20,258 nt of DNA from an uncultured Bacteroides sp. (GTDB taxonomy: Bacteria; Bacteroidota; Bacteroidia; Bacteroidales; UBA11471). The notes beneath the pieces were generated by a model. The model saw nothing but the letters and a program-made list of their open reading frames with translations, did no database searches and had not been told where the DNA came from. Where the stretch lies: NCBI GenBank assembly GCA_905210875.1, contig CAJLYN010000012.1:1-20258 (forward strand), written 5' to 3'. A program made the position numbers and the translations under genes. Positions 6,868-14,262 of this stretch are shown here, piece by piece (the stretch's first letter is position 1; every line of letters starts with the position of its first letter).

Positions 6868-8169
6868 TTATTGTTTTTCGTTCTCACATGCACCTGTTTC
6901 CATCTCGGTATCGGGTTGCTTTATGTGCATGAGCACCCGGCTGATGCGAGAATTGTTAAGCTCGGTAATCTCAAACGAGAATTTTCCGTTTTCGATGATT
7001 TCTCCTTGTTGGGGAACCATCTGGTGGTGGTACAGTATATATCCGGCGATAGTCAGATATTCGTCCGACTCAGGCAGGTCGAGTTGATATATTTCGTTGA
7101 TTTTACTTATCTCCATCCGTCCGGAAAATTCATAGGTGTTATCGTCAATTTTTCGGGAGAAGTATCGGGGAGTATCGTGCTCGTCTTCAATGTCTCCGAA
7201 AATCTCTTCGACCAAATCTTCGAGGGTGATGATGCCGGCCGTGTCGCCATATTCGTTGACGACAACAGCGATGCTCTTTTTCTGTTGCATGAGCGTTTTC
7301 ATCAGACTCTTGGCCGGGGTTGTTTCTGCTACCTGAAGAATGGGGCGTATAAGAGATTTGCGGTCGGCCGTGCGTTTGAAGAGATCGGACGAATGTATGT
7401 AGCCCACGATATGATCTATGTTGTCTCGATATACAGGTATCTTTGAAAATCCGGTTTCGGAGAATCGTTTTATCAGGGTTTCTTCGGAGATGTCGTTGAT
7501 GTTGACGGCAATGATTTCGGGCCTAGGTACCATGCATTCCCGTGTGCTGCGGCTCGAAAATTCCAATGCGTTCTGAAGTATTTTTACTTCGGTGTCGACA
7601 GTCGGGTCAGCATTAGATTCATCGATACTTTGCTGTAAAAACTCGTCGAGTTCGTCGCGGCTTACGGCATTTTCGTCAGGGGTCTCTTCGACTTTCACTC
7701 CCGACAGGCGCAAGATGCTACCCGATATGGCAGTGGAGATGCTGGTTATCGGGTACAGGAGCAGGTACACGATAAAACAGGGCAGGGCCAGCAGGCGCAG
7801 CCAAAAGTTGGGATTGATGCGGAATAAGGTGTTGGAGAGAAATTCCGAGGTAAGCAATACGACAAGGGTGGCAATGAGGGTTTGTCCCGCAATGATGAAG
7901 AGCGGCTGTTCATATATTCCTGCCAGCCATGGGCGGGTGAGACCGGCTATGCTGATGCCGAAGATGACCAGAGCAATGTTGTTACCCACCAGCAGGGTGG
8001 TAATGAACTGTTTGGGCCGTCGGGCAAAGAGCGAAAGTATGCGGCCGGTAATCGATCGGCTTTGTGCATCGATGTCGATGCGCACTTTGTTGGATGAGAC
8101 AAAAGCCGCTTCCATTCCAGAAAAAAAGAAGGATAGCAGAAGTGATATGACGATGAATGCAGGTATCAT
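6868..8169 (-). CDS. gldE: GldE/CorC-family CNNM-CBS membrane protein
   Basis: 433 aa. An N-terminal DUF21/CNNM transmembrane domain (1-190) has hydrophobic segments at about 2-20, 57-77, 90-110 and 123-148. A pair of CBS domains spans about 210-330, with MVPRPEII at the start and VVNEYGDTAGIITLEDLVEE at the junction. A CorC_HlyC C-terminal domain occupies about 340-418. Proteins of this family are linked to Mg2+/Co2+ homeostasis; the Bacteroidota version is named GldE for its link to gliding in Flavobacterium, although Bacteroidales do not glide, so here the role is probably ion or envelope homeostasis. The start codon overlaps the lptC stop (ATGA at 8166-8169), implying translational coupling. 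Hemolysin is a historical name for the family and should not be taken literally. Confidence 0.93.
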   Translation of the reverse strand: MIPAFIVISLLLSFFFSGMEAAFVSSNKVRIDIDAQSRSITGRILSLFARRPKQFITTLLVGNNIALVIFGISIAGLTRPWLAGIYEQPLFIIAGQTLIATLVVLLTSEFLSNTLFRINPNFWLRLLALPCFIVYLLLYPITSISTAISGSILRLSGVKVEETPDENAVSRDELDEFLQQSIDESNADPTVDTEVKILQNALEFSSRSTRECMVPRPEIIAVNINDISEETLIKRFSETGFSKIPVYRDNIDHIVGYIHSSDLFKRTADRKSLIRPILQVAETTPAKSLMKTLMQQKKSIAVVVNEYGDTAGIITLEDLVEEIFGDIEDEHDTPRYFSRKIDDNTYEFSGRMEISKINEIYQLDLPESDEYLTIAGYILYHHQMVPQQGEIIENGKFSFEITELNNSRISRVLMHIKQPDTEMETGACENEKQ

Positions 8170-8828
8170 TTGTGTGGCGCGTATTTTTTTGCATTGTTCC
8201 GGGGTGATCGGGAGGTAGAAGACCGATTGCCCTTTTCGTCGTTTTTGTTCTGGTTGATGGGGAATATACCGGTTGTGTGGCGTATCGTATATTGCGTCAT
8301 GGCTTCATTCGATACAAAACCTACTCCTTCGATGATTCTGTCGGCCCTTTCAATGTGTATGGCACTGTCGGAATAGATGCTTCTTTTCTGCTGGTTCCAG
8401 TATATCTCTTCGGTAAAGAATCGCTCATCTTGCATATTTTCGATGCGGACATCGCCTCTGAGTTTCCATAGTTGCAACTTGTTGTAGAATATGGCGGTAT
8501 CGCTCAGTATGAAAGATTCGGTATTGAAACTGGAATCGAATTTTTCAACAAAGATGCCTTGCGGAAAGTACCAGTACGGTTCATCGGCTTTATCAAATAC
8601 GCGCCATTCTTTGGCCTGTATGCGATAGCGCGTCACACCCGAGTCGGAAATCAGTGTATTGACATCAAAGGTCGATAGAGATGGTACTTCTTTGGGGTCG
8701 CTGAAACTTCCGATGATGGCTTTCTTTTCTTTCTTGCATGAGCTGAGCAGGGATATGGGGCCGATGCCTATGATAAAGATTGTAAGGACCAGCCTGAATA
8801 TGCCGATGGAATGACCGTTGATTTTCAT
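8166..8828 (-). CDS. lptC: LPS export periplasmic protein LptC
   Basis: 220 aa. LptC links the inner-membrane LptB2FG transporter to the periplasmic LptA bridge in lipopolysaccharide export. The core (about 45-190) is the LptC/DUF1239 beta-jellyroll, recognisable by YRIQAKEWRVF, the repeated SFILSDTAIFYNK-type strands and LRGDVRIENMQDERFFTEEI. The N-terminal hydrophobic segment (10-30) ends in LLSSC with Cys31, a lipoprotein signal, unlike E. coli LptC, which is held by an uncleaved transmembrane helix. The C-terminal 30 residues are a basic, low-complexity tail. It lies 28 nt after the outer-membrane protein gene and overlaps gldE by 4 nt, inside an envelope-biogenesis operon. The lptA and lptB genes are not in the window. 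Confidence 0.92.
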   Translation of the reverse strand: MKINGHSIGIFRLVLTIFIIGIGPISLLSSCKKEKKAIIGSFSDPKEVPSLSTFDVNTLISDSGVTRYRIQAKEWRVFDKADEPYWYFPQGIFVEKFDSSFNTESFILSDTAIFYNKLQLWKLRGDVRIENMQDERFFTEEIYWNQQKRSIYSDSAIHIERADRIIEGVGFVSNEAMTQYTIRHTTGIFPINQNKNDEKGNRSSTSRSPRNNAKKYAPHK

Positions 8829-8856
8829 ATCTTCTACGCGTCACATGCGATTGAGA

Positions 8857-10125
8857 TTAGTGCAGGCGGCTCTTGTAGAACCACATTTCGTTGAAGGTCA
8901 GTCCAAGCGATATTCTTATTTCATTTTCTCCCACGAGGCGTGTGGGTGTTGTGCGACGGTTGGTGTAGCCCAGAGTAAAATTGATAATTGATTTGTTGCG
9001 TTTCATGGGAATACCTGCACCCAAGGTGATTTGCGTTTCCCATAAAGAATTGTCTCCGTTGTCCGATTTTATGCGCGGATAGGCGCGGCTCACACTTACG
9101 CCGGCACGGTAGCGTACGCTTTGGAAAAAGTTGTTGGAATAGATTTGTGGGAGAAATTCGGCTCCAACAGCAGCTTGGAACGAATTGTTGAAATAGGTTG
9201 TGGAGTTTTCAAATTTGGCTTTGCTCCATGGCTGATAAGTGAAGTCGGCACTTACCATGAGTCTCTCGTCGTAGGTATAGCTCAGGCCTGCGCCGTATTG
9301 AGCCGGCAGGGAATAGCCGTTTCTCAGCGAGAGGGTGTCGTTCTGAAAGTAGGTGGTAGTGCTCGACGAGGTGTTGTAGTTTCCTCCGCTGATGTATCCT
9401 TTTCCCAAGAGACTCTTGCCGGGAATGTATACGGCTCCCAAGGTAAGACGGTTTTTCTTGTTGATGGGTATGACGTATTGTGCGCCGATTTCAATACGAT
9501 AGTCCGATACGTCGATAATGTTGTCGAATATGGTGGCATTGGTGGCGTCTATGGTAGATATGGAGGTAGAACTGTTGGAGATTTCGCCGAACAGGTAGTT
9601 GACGTTTACTCCGAGAGTAAACCCTTTGAAAAGATAGGCTCCCAAGCCGGCGAATGCTGCATTGATGCTTCCTTCGCCTGTCTGTCTTACGGTACCGTTG
9701 GGTATGTTTCCTGTGTAATCATATCCTACTGTCGAGAAAGGTATTACACCCAGACTGGCAGCCAACCATTTGGCCAAAGGAAATTGCATGGCAAAATAAT
9801 CAAAACTCCAATTGGTACGACTCTCTTCCAGCGAGCCCTCTTTCATGCGGTCAATTTGCAGGCTTACTCCGAAATCGCACAGAAACGTGAGCGTGTCTAT
9901 GGCTGCGTAGGAGGCAGGGTTCTTTATGTTTATCTGCTTTCCGCTCTGCAAGGCATAGCCTACTCCTCCCATGGCCCGGGAAGCTCCTATGGCATGGCTG
10001 TCGAGTGAGCCATATCCGTATCGGGAATAAGGGCTGTCGATGTTATTTTGCGCACATACGGGGATTGTTGCTATGGATAGCGCGACGACAAGAAATGCGA
10101 GTAAAACCGATTTATAAGTAGACAT
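8857..10125 (-). CDS. Outer-membrane beta-barrel protein, function unknown
   Basis: 422 aa with a cleavable signal peptide (1-25, ending IPVCA before QNN). After SPYSRYGYGSLD the chain shows repeated alternating hydrophobic/aromatic strands, many Gly and Tyr, and ends with strands such as SIINFTLGYTNRRT and ISLGLTFNEMWFYK, the pattern of a closed outer-membrane barrel. The opening, with GIGxRAMGG-like text (GASRAMGGVGYAL) and NPASYAAIDTLTFL, resembles FadL/PorV-like barrels of Bacteroidota, but I cannot assign a substrate. It overlaps coaX by 14 nt and lies 28 nt before lptC, so it is in the same operon. Context suggests a role in outer-membrane assembly or lipid handling (inference only). 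Confidence 0.85.
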   Translation of the reverse strand: MSTYKSVLLAFLVVALSIATIPVCAQNNIDSPYSRYGYGSLDSHAIGASRAMGGVGYALQSGKQINIKNPASYAAIDTLTFLCDFGVSLQIDRMKEGSLEESRTNWSFDYFAMQFPLAKWLAASLGVIPFSTVGYDYTGNIPNGTVRQTGEGSINAAFAGLGAYLFKGFTLGVNVNYLFGEISNSSTSISTIDATNATIFDNIIDVSDYRIEIGAQYVIPINKKNRLTLGAVYIPGKSLLGKGYISGGNYNTSSSTTTYFQNDTLSLRNGYSLPAQYGAGLSYTYDERLMVSADFTYQPWSKAKFENSTTYFNNSFQAAVGAEFLPQIYSNNFFQSVRYRAGVSVSRAYPRIKSDNGDNSLWETQITLGAGIPMKRNKSIINFTLGYTNRRTTPTRLVGENEIRISLGLTFNEMWFYKSRLH

Positions 10126-10843
10126 TATGATGCAATATTCTGTTTAAACCTTTCAATACAATACAATCGTCTACAAAGATGGAGGTTTTTAATTTGTCTG
10201 CCAATAAAAAAGCATCTCCCCCCGTTAAAAAAATCAAAAGCTCGGGATATTCTTGTCGTAACTTCCCGATATATCCTTCGATTTCATGGCAGGCACCGAA
10301 GATGGCTCCTGAACGCATGGCTGTTTCGGTGTCGTAACCCAATAGCGGCGTATCTCCGTTTTTTTCGACGATGGGCAATCTTTCGGTATATTTGTGCATG
10401 GCTCTCAATCGCATTTTTATGCCCGGGGCGATGTTGCCTCCCAGAAAGTGCGCTTCGGCCGTTATCAGGTCGTAGGTGATGCAGGTGCCAGCATCGACAA
10501 CCAGAATGTCTCTACCGGGAGCTTCGCCATAGGCTCCGATGGCTGCCGCAATACGGTCGCTACCCAGGGTGTCCGGTGTGCGGTAGTCGATGACTATAGG
10601 AAGGGGTGTTTCGGGTGTAAAATAGTAGAAGCGAGAAATCTTTGATTGCAAGTATGCTGCCATGTCGGCATCGGCGTGTGCTACAGACGAATAGATGCAG
10701 CCCGATATGGGGTAGCGGGCGAGCAGCCTGTCGATGTACGACCGGCTGAGACGAGGTATCCGTTCTATCCGGTCGGGATTGTTCCCCTCGGAAAAGAGGG
10801 CGGCTTTAATGGTAGTGTTTCCTTGGTCGATAACAAGGTGCAT
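10112..10843 (-). CDS. coaX: Type III pantothenate kinase CoaX
   Basis: CoaX phosphorylates pantothenate in the first step of coenzyme A synthesis; type III enzymes are insensitive to CoA feedback and need a monovalent cation. 243 aa, usual for the family. ASKHA-fold motifs are visible: the phosphate-1 loop DQGNT (6-10), TLGSDR (92-97) with the catalytic Asp, VVDAGTCITYD (115-125) and GGNIAPG (135-141). The start at 10843 is fixed by the N-terminal MHLVIDQGNT motif. It heads the minus-strand cluster and is divergent from the ftsB-like gene. Its 3' end overlaps the outer-membrane protein gene by 14 nt, so the two are likely translated together even though their functions appear unrelated. Confidence 0.95.
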   Translation of the reverse strand: MHLVIDQGNTTIKAALFSEGNNPDRIERIPRLSRSYIDRLLARYPISGCIYSSVAHADADMAAYLQSKISRFYYFTPETPLPIVIDYRTPDTLGSDRIAAAIGAYGEAPGRDILVVDAGTCITYDLITAEAHFLGGNIAPGIKMRLRAMHKYTERLPIVEKNGDTPLLGYDTETAMRSGAIFGACHEIEGYIGKLRQEYPELLIFLTGGDAFLLADKLKTSIFVDDCIVLKGLNRILHHNVYL

Positions 10844-10860
10844 GACAGCGATTTTGAGTG

Positions 10861-10868
10861 CAAAGATA
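10861..10868 (-). promoter_or_regulatory. coaX cluster -7 promoter box
   Basis: TATCTTTG on the minus strand (10868-10861) matches TAnnTTTG exactly, 18 nt before the coaX ATG, giving a leader of about 11 nt. No good -33 TTTG is visible at the expected distance. Confidence 0.6.
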
Positions 10869-10963
10869 TAAAACCTCCTTTATATATCGGTGGTTGCCCG
10901 GCATTTATTTTTGTTTTGCTCTCTTTTCTGCTTTTTCTTTGGAGGTGATTCGTGATGAAAAAC

Positions 10964-10994
10964 TTTTCTGTTTAAAAAACTTTATGTACGTTTG
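10964..10994 (+). promoter_or_regulatory. ftsB-like gene promoter
   Basis: TACGTTTG (10987-10994) is a perfect -7 element, and TTTT (10964-10967) lies 19 nt upstream in the -33 position. The predicted start is near 11001, about 15 nt before the ATG at 11016. This promoter is divergent from that of coaX. Confidence 0.7.
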
Positions 10995-11015
10995 TAGCAA
11001 CATTCCAGCAATGTG

Positions 11016-11321
11016 ATGAAGAGAAAGTTTGTGAAAATATGGTCGTTGTTACGTCGTGTACCTTTGATTGTCTACATCTCCGGTGCATTGATATTCGAGA
11101 TGGTATTTATTGACGAGAACAGTTTCATTCAGAGCTTTCGTTACAGCCGACAGATTTCGCAATTGCGCAGTAGTGTCAATCATTATCAGAAGATTGTTGA
11201 TGAGAGTAGGGCTCGTCTTGACGAGTTGCGCACCAGTGATGAAAATCTCGAAAAGTTTGCCCGCGAAACTTATCAGATGAAGCGCGACAACGAAGATGTT
11301 TTTGTCATAGTCGATGATTGA
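11016..11321 (+). CDS. FtsB/DivIC-family septum formation initiator
   Basis: 101 aa from ATG 11016; a GTG directly upstream (11013) would add only one residue. The layout is that of FtsB/DivIC: a short basic cytoplasmic N-terminus (MKRKFVKIWSLLRR), one membrane helix (about 15-32), a periplasmic coiled coil (about 44-76) and the conserved tail EKFARETYQMKRDNEDVFVI (79-98). FtsB-type proteins join FtsL and FtsQ in the divisome and regulate septal peptidoglycan synthesis. In Bacteroidota the gene is usually annotated as septum formation initiator family protein. It has its own promoter and overlaps the next gene by 8 nt. Confidence 0.9.
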   Translation: MKRKFVKIWSLLRRVPLIVYISGALIFEMVFIDENSFIQSFRYSRQISQLRSSVNHYQKIVDESRARLDELRTSDENLEKFARETYQMKRDNEDVFVIVDD

Positions 11322-11676
11322 TTCCTTCATGAAAAAGAGTATAGCAGATACGTTGTTTCAATGTTCGGCGGTAGCTGTGCTTTTGGGAGCTGCTGCTTAT
11401 ACGTTTGTACCCGTTCTTCCCGCCTATTTTCTGGCCGTGGGAGCTTTGGGGATGTTCCTCACCCGCCTTACCCGTAGGTATAAGGGTACGAATGTGAGGT
11501 TGCGCCGTCTGTATCGCCAGGAGCTTTTTTCGGCTCTTATTTTTATGGCAGCTGCCGCAATGATGTTTTGGCGAGGTGGTGTCGACTGGGTGGTGTTCTT
11601 TATTGTGGCTACCGTATTACAAGTTTACACGGCGATACTCATACCTCGCGAAGAGGCAAAAGAAAAGGCTGAGTGA
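11314..11676 (+). CDS. Small integral membrane protein of unknown function
   Basis: 120 aa with about four hydrophobic segments (15-31, 33-50, 71-86 and 89-109), a basic loop between the second and third (TRRYKGTNVRLRRLYRQE) and a charged C-terminal tail. I recognise no named domain; the general look is that of a conserved Bacteroidota membrane protein. The ATG at 11314 overlaps the end of the ftsB-like gene by 8 nt; an alternative in-frame ATG at 11329 would remove five residues. The overlap implies translational coupling, so a role near the division machinery is possible but unproven. A terminator follows about 70 nt after the stop. Confidence 0.8.
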   Translation: MIDSFMKKSIADTLFQCSAVAVLLGAAAYTFVPVLPAYFLAVGALGMFLTRLTRRYKGTNVRLRRLYRQELFSALIFMAAAAMMFWRGGVDWVVFFIVATVLQVYTAILIPREEAKEKAE

Positions 11677-11746
11677 ACATGTTTCCCTTGATTTAAGGCT
11701 CAAACGGGATTGTGTAAACAATCTGTAAGGTTTTGTCATTATAAAT

Positions 11747-11784
11747 AAAAGCAGGTGGAGAGGTTTCCTCTGTACCTGCTTTTC
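11747..11784 (+). terminator. Terminator after the ftsB-like operon
   Basis: A 10-bp outer stem (11747-11756 with 11774-11783, AAAAGCAGGT) surrounds a 2-nt/2-nt internal mismatch and a 5-bp inner stem (AGAGG 11759-11763 with CCTCT 11767-11771) around the loop TTT. The right arm ends in TTTT followed by CTT. Confidence 0.75.
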
Positions 11785-11809
11785 TTAATTATGAATAAAT
11801 AGCAAAGTT

Positions 11810-12130
11810 ATGGAAACAAGTTCTGAGCAAAAACCTTTTGTGCCGGCTTCTTCAGTCGAGTATGCCCGGCATAGTATTGTGAGTCGGGAAATTCTTCGGC
11901 GGGACGGTGGTAGTGTTACCCTTTTTGCTTTTGATGCCGGTCAGCAGTTGAGCGAACATACGACATCGTTCGATGCTTTGTTGTCGGTTGTTGAGGGTTC
12001 TGCCACGGTTTTTATCAATCGCCAGGAATATGCTGTCAGCGAAGGTGAGTCGATACGATTACCGGCCGGGCTGCCACATGCTGTGCGTGCCGATAAATCT
12101 TTCAAAATGATGTTGACGATGGTGCGTTGA
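11810..12130 (+). CDS. Small single-domain cupin protein
   Basis: 106 aa, a single Cupin_2 barrel. The first motif region is AGQQLSEHTTSFDALLSVVEG (around 43-63), where His50 is present but the usual second His and the Glu are replaced by Thr and Asp. The second motif region is EGESIRLPAGLPHAV (78-92) with His90. So at most part of the classical metal site is kept. Small cupins of this type often bind a metal or small ligand and have no known enzyme activity, so I assign no reaction. The gene stands alone: a terminator precedes it and a bidirectional terminator follows. I found no clear TAnnTTTG box in the 26 nt between the upstream terminator and the ATG at 11810, nor an obvious one further upstream. 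Confidence 0.9.
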   Translation: METSSEQKPFVPASSVEYARHSIVSREILRRDGGSVTLFAFDAGQQLSEHTTSFDALLSVVEGSATVFINRQEYAVSEGESIRLPAGLPHAVRADKSFKMMLTMVR

Positions 12131-12146
12131 TAAAATGGTTGTAAAC

Positions 12147-12179
12147 AAAAGAGGAACCGATATACGGTTCCTCTTTTTA
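12147..12179. terminator. Bidirectional terminator between cupin gene and rplI operon
   Basis: A perfect 13-bp stem (12147-12159 with 12165-12177, AAAAGAGGAACCG) encloses the 5-nt loop ATATA. T-runs follow on + (five T at 12174-12178), and the complementary arm gives TTTT on minus. It serves both convergent genes. Confidence 0.9.
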
Positions 12180-12203
12180 TGAGAATAAAGTTGGGCTTCT
12201 CGC

Positions 12204-12662
12204 TTATTCGGCAGTGGCTTCTTCGGCTACTACTTCAAAAGGAATTTCTACGCTGACTTCTTTGTGAAGTTTTACAACAGCCTTGTAAGAGCCAACTTCT
12301 TTGATGGCATCTTTTACAACGATAATCTTGCGATCGATTTCGTGTCCGAGTTTAGCCAAGGCTTCGGCAACCTGAATATTGGTAACCGAACCGTAGATTT
12401 TTCCGGTGGCACTGGCTTTGGTGGCAATAGTGAGGCTTACACCTTCGAGTTTGGCAGCCAAATCCAAAGCATCTTGTTTGATTTTTGCAATCTTGTGAGC
12501 GCGTTGTTTCAGGTTTTCGGCGAGTTCTTTTTTAGCCGATTCCGAAGCAATGACAGCTTTGCCTTGCGGAATAAGGTAATTACGACCGTAACCGTCTTTT
12601 ACGGTAACGATATCGTCTTTATATCCCAAGTTGAGAATATCTTCTTTCAATATAACTTGCAT
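12204..12662 (-). CDS. rplI: 50S ribosomal protein L9
   Basis: 152 aa, standard L9 length. The N-terminal domain [19 protein letters not shown] with [15 protein letters not shown] binds 23S rRNA at the base of the L1 stalk. A long central helix (about 42-75) connects to the C-terminal domain, which contains [15 protein letters not shown] and [14 protein letters not shown]. Last gene of the rpsF-rpsR-rplI operon, 24 nt after rpsR. The C-terminus carries a short acidic tail (EEATAE). Confidence 0.98.
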   Translation of the reverse strand: MQVILKEDILNLGYKDDIVTVKDGYGRNYLIPQGKAVIASESAKKELAENLKQRAHKIAKIKQDALDLAAKLEGVSLTIATKASATGKIYGSVTNIQVAEALAKLGHEIDRKIIVVKDAIKEVGSYKAVVKLHKEVSVEIPFEVVAEEATAE

Positions 12663-12686
12663 GCTTGTGTCCTCCTTACTTTTAGA

Positions 12687-12956
12687 TTATTTCATCATAT
12701 CGGTTACGTAGGGCAGCAAAGCCAAGTGGCGGGCACGTTTTACAGCTTGTGCAATACGACGTTGGAATTTGAGAGAGGTTCCGGTAATGCGGCGGGGCAG
12801 GATTTTGCCTTGCTCGTTGAGGAACTTTTTCAGGAATTCGGGATCTTTATAGTCGATATATTTGATACCGCTCTTTTTGAAACGGCAGTATTTTTTCTTT
12901 TTAACATCGACCGATGGGGGGGTCAAGTATCTGATTTCCGATTGTGCTTGTGCCAT
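12687..12956 (-). CDS. rpsR: 30S ribosomal protein S18
   Basis: 89 aa. The family core is obvious: [36 protein letters not shown] and [20 protein letters not shown]18 binds together with S6 on the 16S rRNA platform. It starts 2 nt after the rpsF stop, which fits co-translation of the S6/S18 pair. As usual in Bacteroidota, no ssb gene sits between rpsF and rpsR. Confidence 0.98.
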   Translation of the reverse strand: MAQAQSEIRYLTPPSVDVKKKKYCRFKKSGIKYIDYKDPEFLKKFLNEQGKILPRRITGTSLKFQRRIAQAVKRARHLALLPYVTDMMK

Positions 12957-12958
12957 GA

Positions 12959-13309
12959 TTAATTCTCCTTCTCTTCTTTAGCAGATTTTACATTTCTTCT
13001 TTTTGCGGCGTATTCGGCAGCGAATTTGTCCATCTTGAAAGTGAGGAAACGAATCACGCGTTCGTCGCGACGGAAGTTTACTTCCAGTTTTTCGATGACA
13101 GAAGGTTCTGCATCAAACTCCAGCAGTTGGTAGAACCCGGTAGATTTCTTTTGAATAGGATAGGCCAATTTGCGCAATCCCCAGTTCTCTTCGTTCACGA
13201 TAACGGCACCTTGCTCGGTGAGTATCGATTTGAACTTGTCTACCGTTTCCTTCATCTGAACATCAGACAAAACGGGAGTTAAAATGAAAACGGTTTCGTA
13301 ATGGTTCAT
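12959..13309 (-). CDS. rpsF: 30S ribosomal protein S6
   Basis: 116 aa from ATG 13309 ([18 protein letters not shown]). Family features are the RNP-like beta strands, [19 protein letters not shown] and [14 protein letters not shown], followed by a charged Lys/Glu tail (residues 95-116). The longest frame begins at 13369, but the promoter -7 box lies at 13356-13363, so that ATG would be upstream of the transcript start; 13309 agrees with homology. First gene of rpsF-rpsR-rplI. Confidence 0.97.
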   Translation of the reverse strand: MNHYETVFILTPVLSDVQMKETVDKFKSILTEQGAVIVNEENWGLRKLAYPIQKKSTGFYQLLEFDAEPSVIEKLEVNFRRDERVIRFLTFKMDKFAAEYAAKRRNVKSAKEEKEN

Positions 13310-13355
13310 AATGATTTTGAGATTGAATTGGTTAGTACTTTTTTCAATTGCGGGG

Positions 13356-13387
13356 CAAAGGTACGACAATATTTCTTGTCATGCAAT
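13356..13387 (-). promoter_or_regulatory. rpsF-rpsR-rplI promoter
   Basis: TACCTTTG on the minus strand (13363-13356) is a perfect -7 box, and ATTG (13387-13384) lies 20 nt upstream as -33. The predicted leader is about 40 nt. The spacer contains the inverted repeat GACAA-N6-TTGTC (13365-13380). Confidence 0.75.
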
Positions 13388-13410
13388 ACTTATGACCGAT
13401 TTTTTTAAGT

Positions 13411-14262
13411 CTATTGCTCGGTTGCTGAGGCCAATTGACGTTGGAGCAGTTCAATGGTTTTTTCTGCGATTTTCTTTTCCCGTTCGAGTTTGGCTATGCG
13501 TTTTTGCAGTGAAATAAGGTCAAAACATCGCTCAAATGCTTTGCGGTCGTTGGAACTTAATGTGTAGGAGTAGGGAAATTCTCCTTCGTATGAAATTTTT
13601 ATGGATTGGTCGGGCGACGTTACAACGATTTCAAAGATGGGGCGCAACTCGTGCCCGATGTAGCGTACCAGTTCGCAGTGATTCCCGTTCTGGTAGGTAA
13701 ATCGATAGTTGAGTGCTCTATCATAAGGCGTGGTCGGGGTGAGGGCGTAGGTACCGTCGGGTAGTTCGGCTTTGGCCGACACATGGTTCAGCGGCCGTTT
13801 GCCGCAATATACGCTGATGATTTCGGCATCGAAGTTGTCGGTTATCTGTACTCTCAGGCAGGAGTGGTCGGCCTTGCCGGCGTTATGGTCGTAGCGGTAA
13901 GTATAATATCCGTCGGAGGTCTGGTTGTCGACTTTGTGGTAGACAAATTCGGGAAGAAATTTGTCTCGCGATGAGTAAAGGTCAGGCAGGAGGCTGTCGA
14001 TGGAGGAGAGGTTACGCCGGTTCTGTTCCAGCGTGATGCGTTGGTTGAGCACGATGCTTTTCCGTATCCACTCAAAGGCCAGTGAGTCGCACAAGGGTAT
14101 GGAGTCTATAATAGATTGTGCCGTGTGGTATTGGCCGGCGATGAAGGCCTCTTCGGCTCGCAGGTATAAGGCCTCGGCCCGAGCATGGCGGTGGCACGAG
14201 GATAACAGCAGGAGGAGTACCATGCATAGGCTTCCGGTTGTGACGGCAATGAACTTTTTCAT
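13411..14262 (-). CDS. Lipoprotein of unknown function, coupled to relA
   Basis: 283 aa. A signal peptide (1-22) ends in LLLLLSSC with Cys23, a clear lipobox. It is followed by a TPR-like helical hairpin (AEALYLRAEEAFIAGQYHTAQSIIDS, about 29-55), a central beta-rich region (about 100-240) with Tyr-rich strands such as DGYYTYRYDH, and a C-terminal coiled coil (about 250-280, LQKRIAKLEREKKIAEKTIE). I recognise no named domain. The ATG overlaps the end of the relA gene by 4 nt (ATGA at 14259-14262), so it is translationally coupled to it. It has no separate promoter that I can see and is followed directly by the rpsF promoter. Confidence 0.85.
   Translation of the reverse strand: MKKFIAVTTGSLCMVLLLLLSSCHRHARAEALYLRAEEAFIAGQYHTAQSIIDSIPLCDSLAFEWIRKSIVLNQRITLEQNRRNLSSIDSLLPDLYSSRDKFLPEFVYHKVDNQTSDGYYTYRYDHNAGKADHSCLRVQITDNFDAEIISVYCGKRPLNHVSAKAELPDGTYALTPTTPYDRALNYRFTYQNGNHCELVRYIGHELRPIFEIVVTSPDQSIKISYEGEFPYSYTLSSNDRKAFERCFDLISLQKRIAKLEREKKIAEKTIELLQRQLASATEQ

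Noticed and set aside
9121..10008. 295-aa + strand ORF opposite the outer-membrane protein
   Set aside because: Shadow of a well-supported signal-peptide/beta-barrel gene on the other strand.
13310..13349. Possible S6:S18 autoregulatory leader motif before rpsF
   Set aside because: The leader can form only a weak 6-bp AT-rich hairpin and lacks the CCG-type loop of the known motif.
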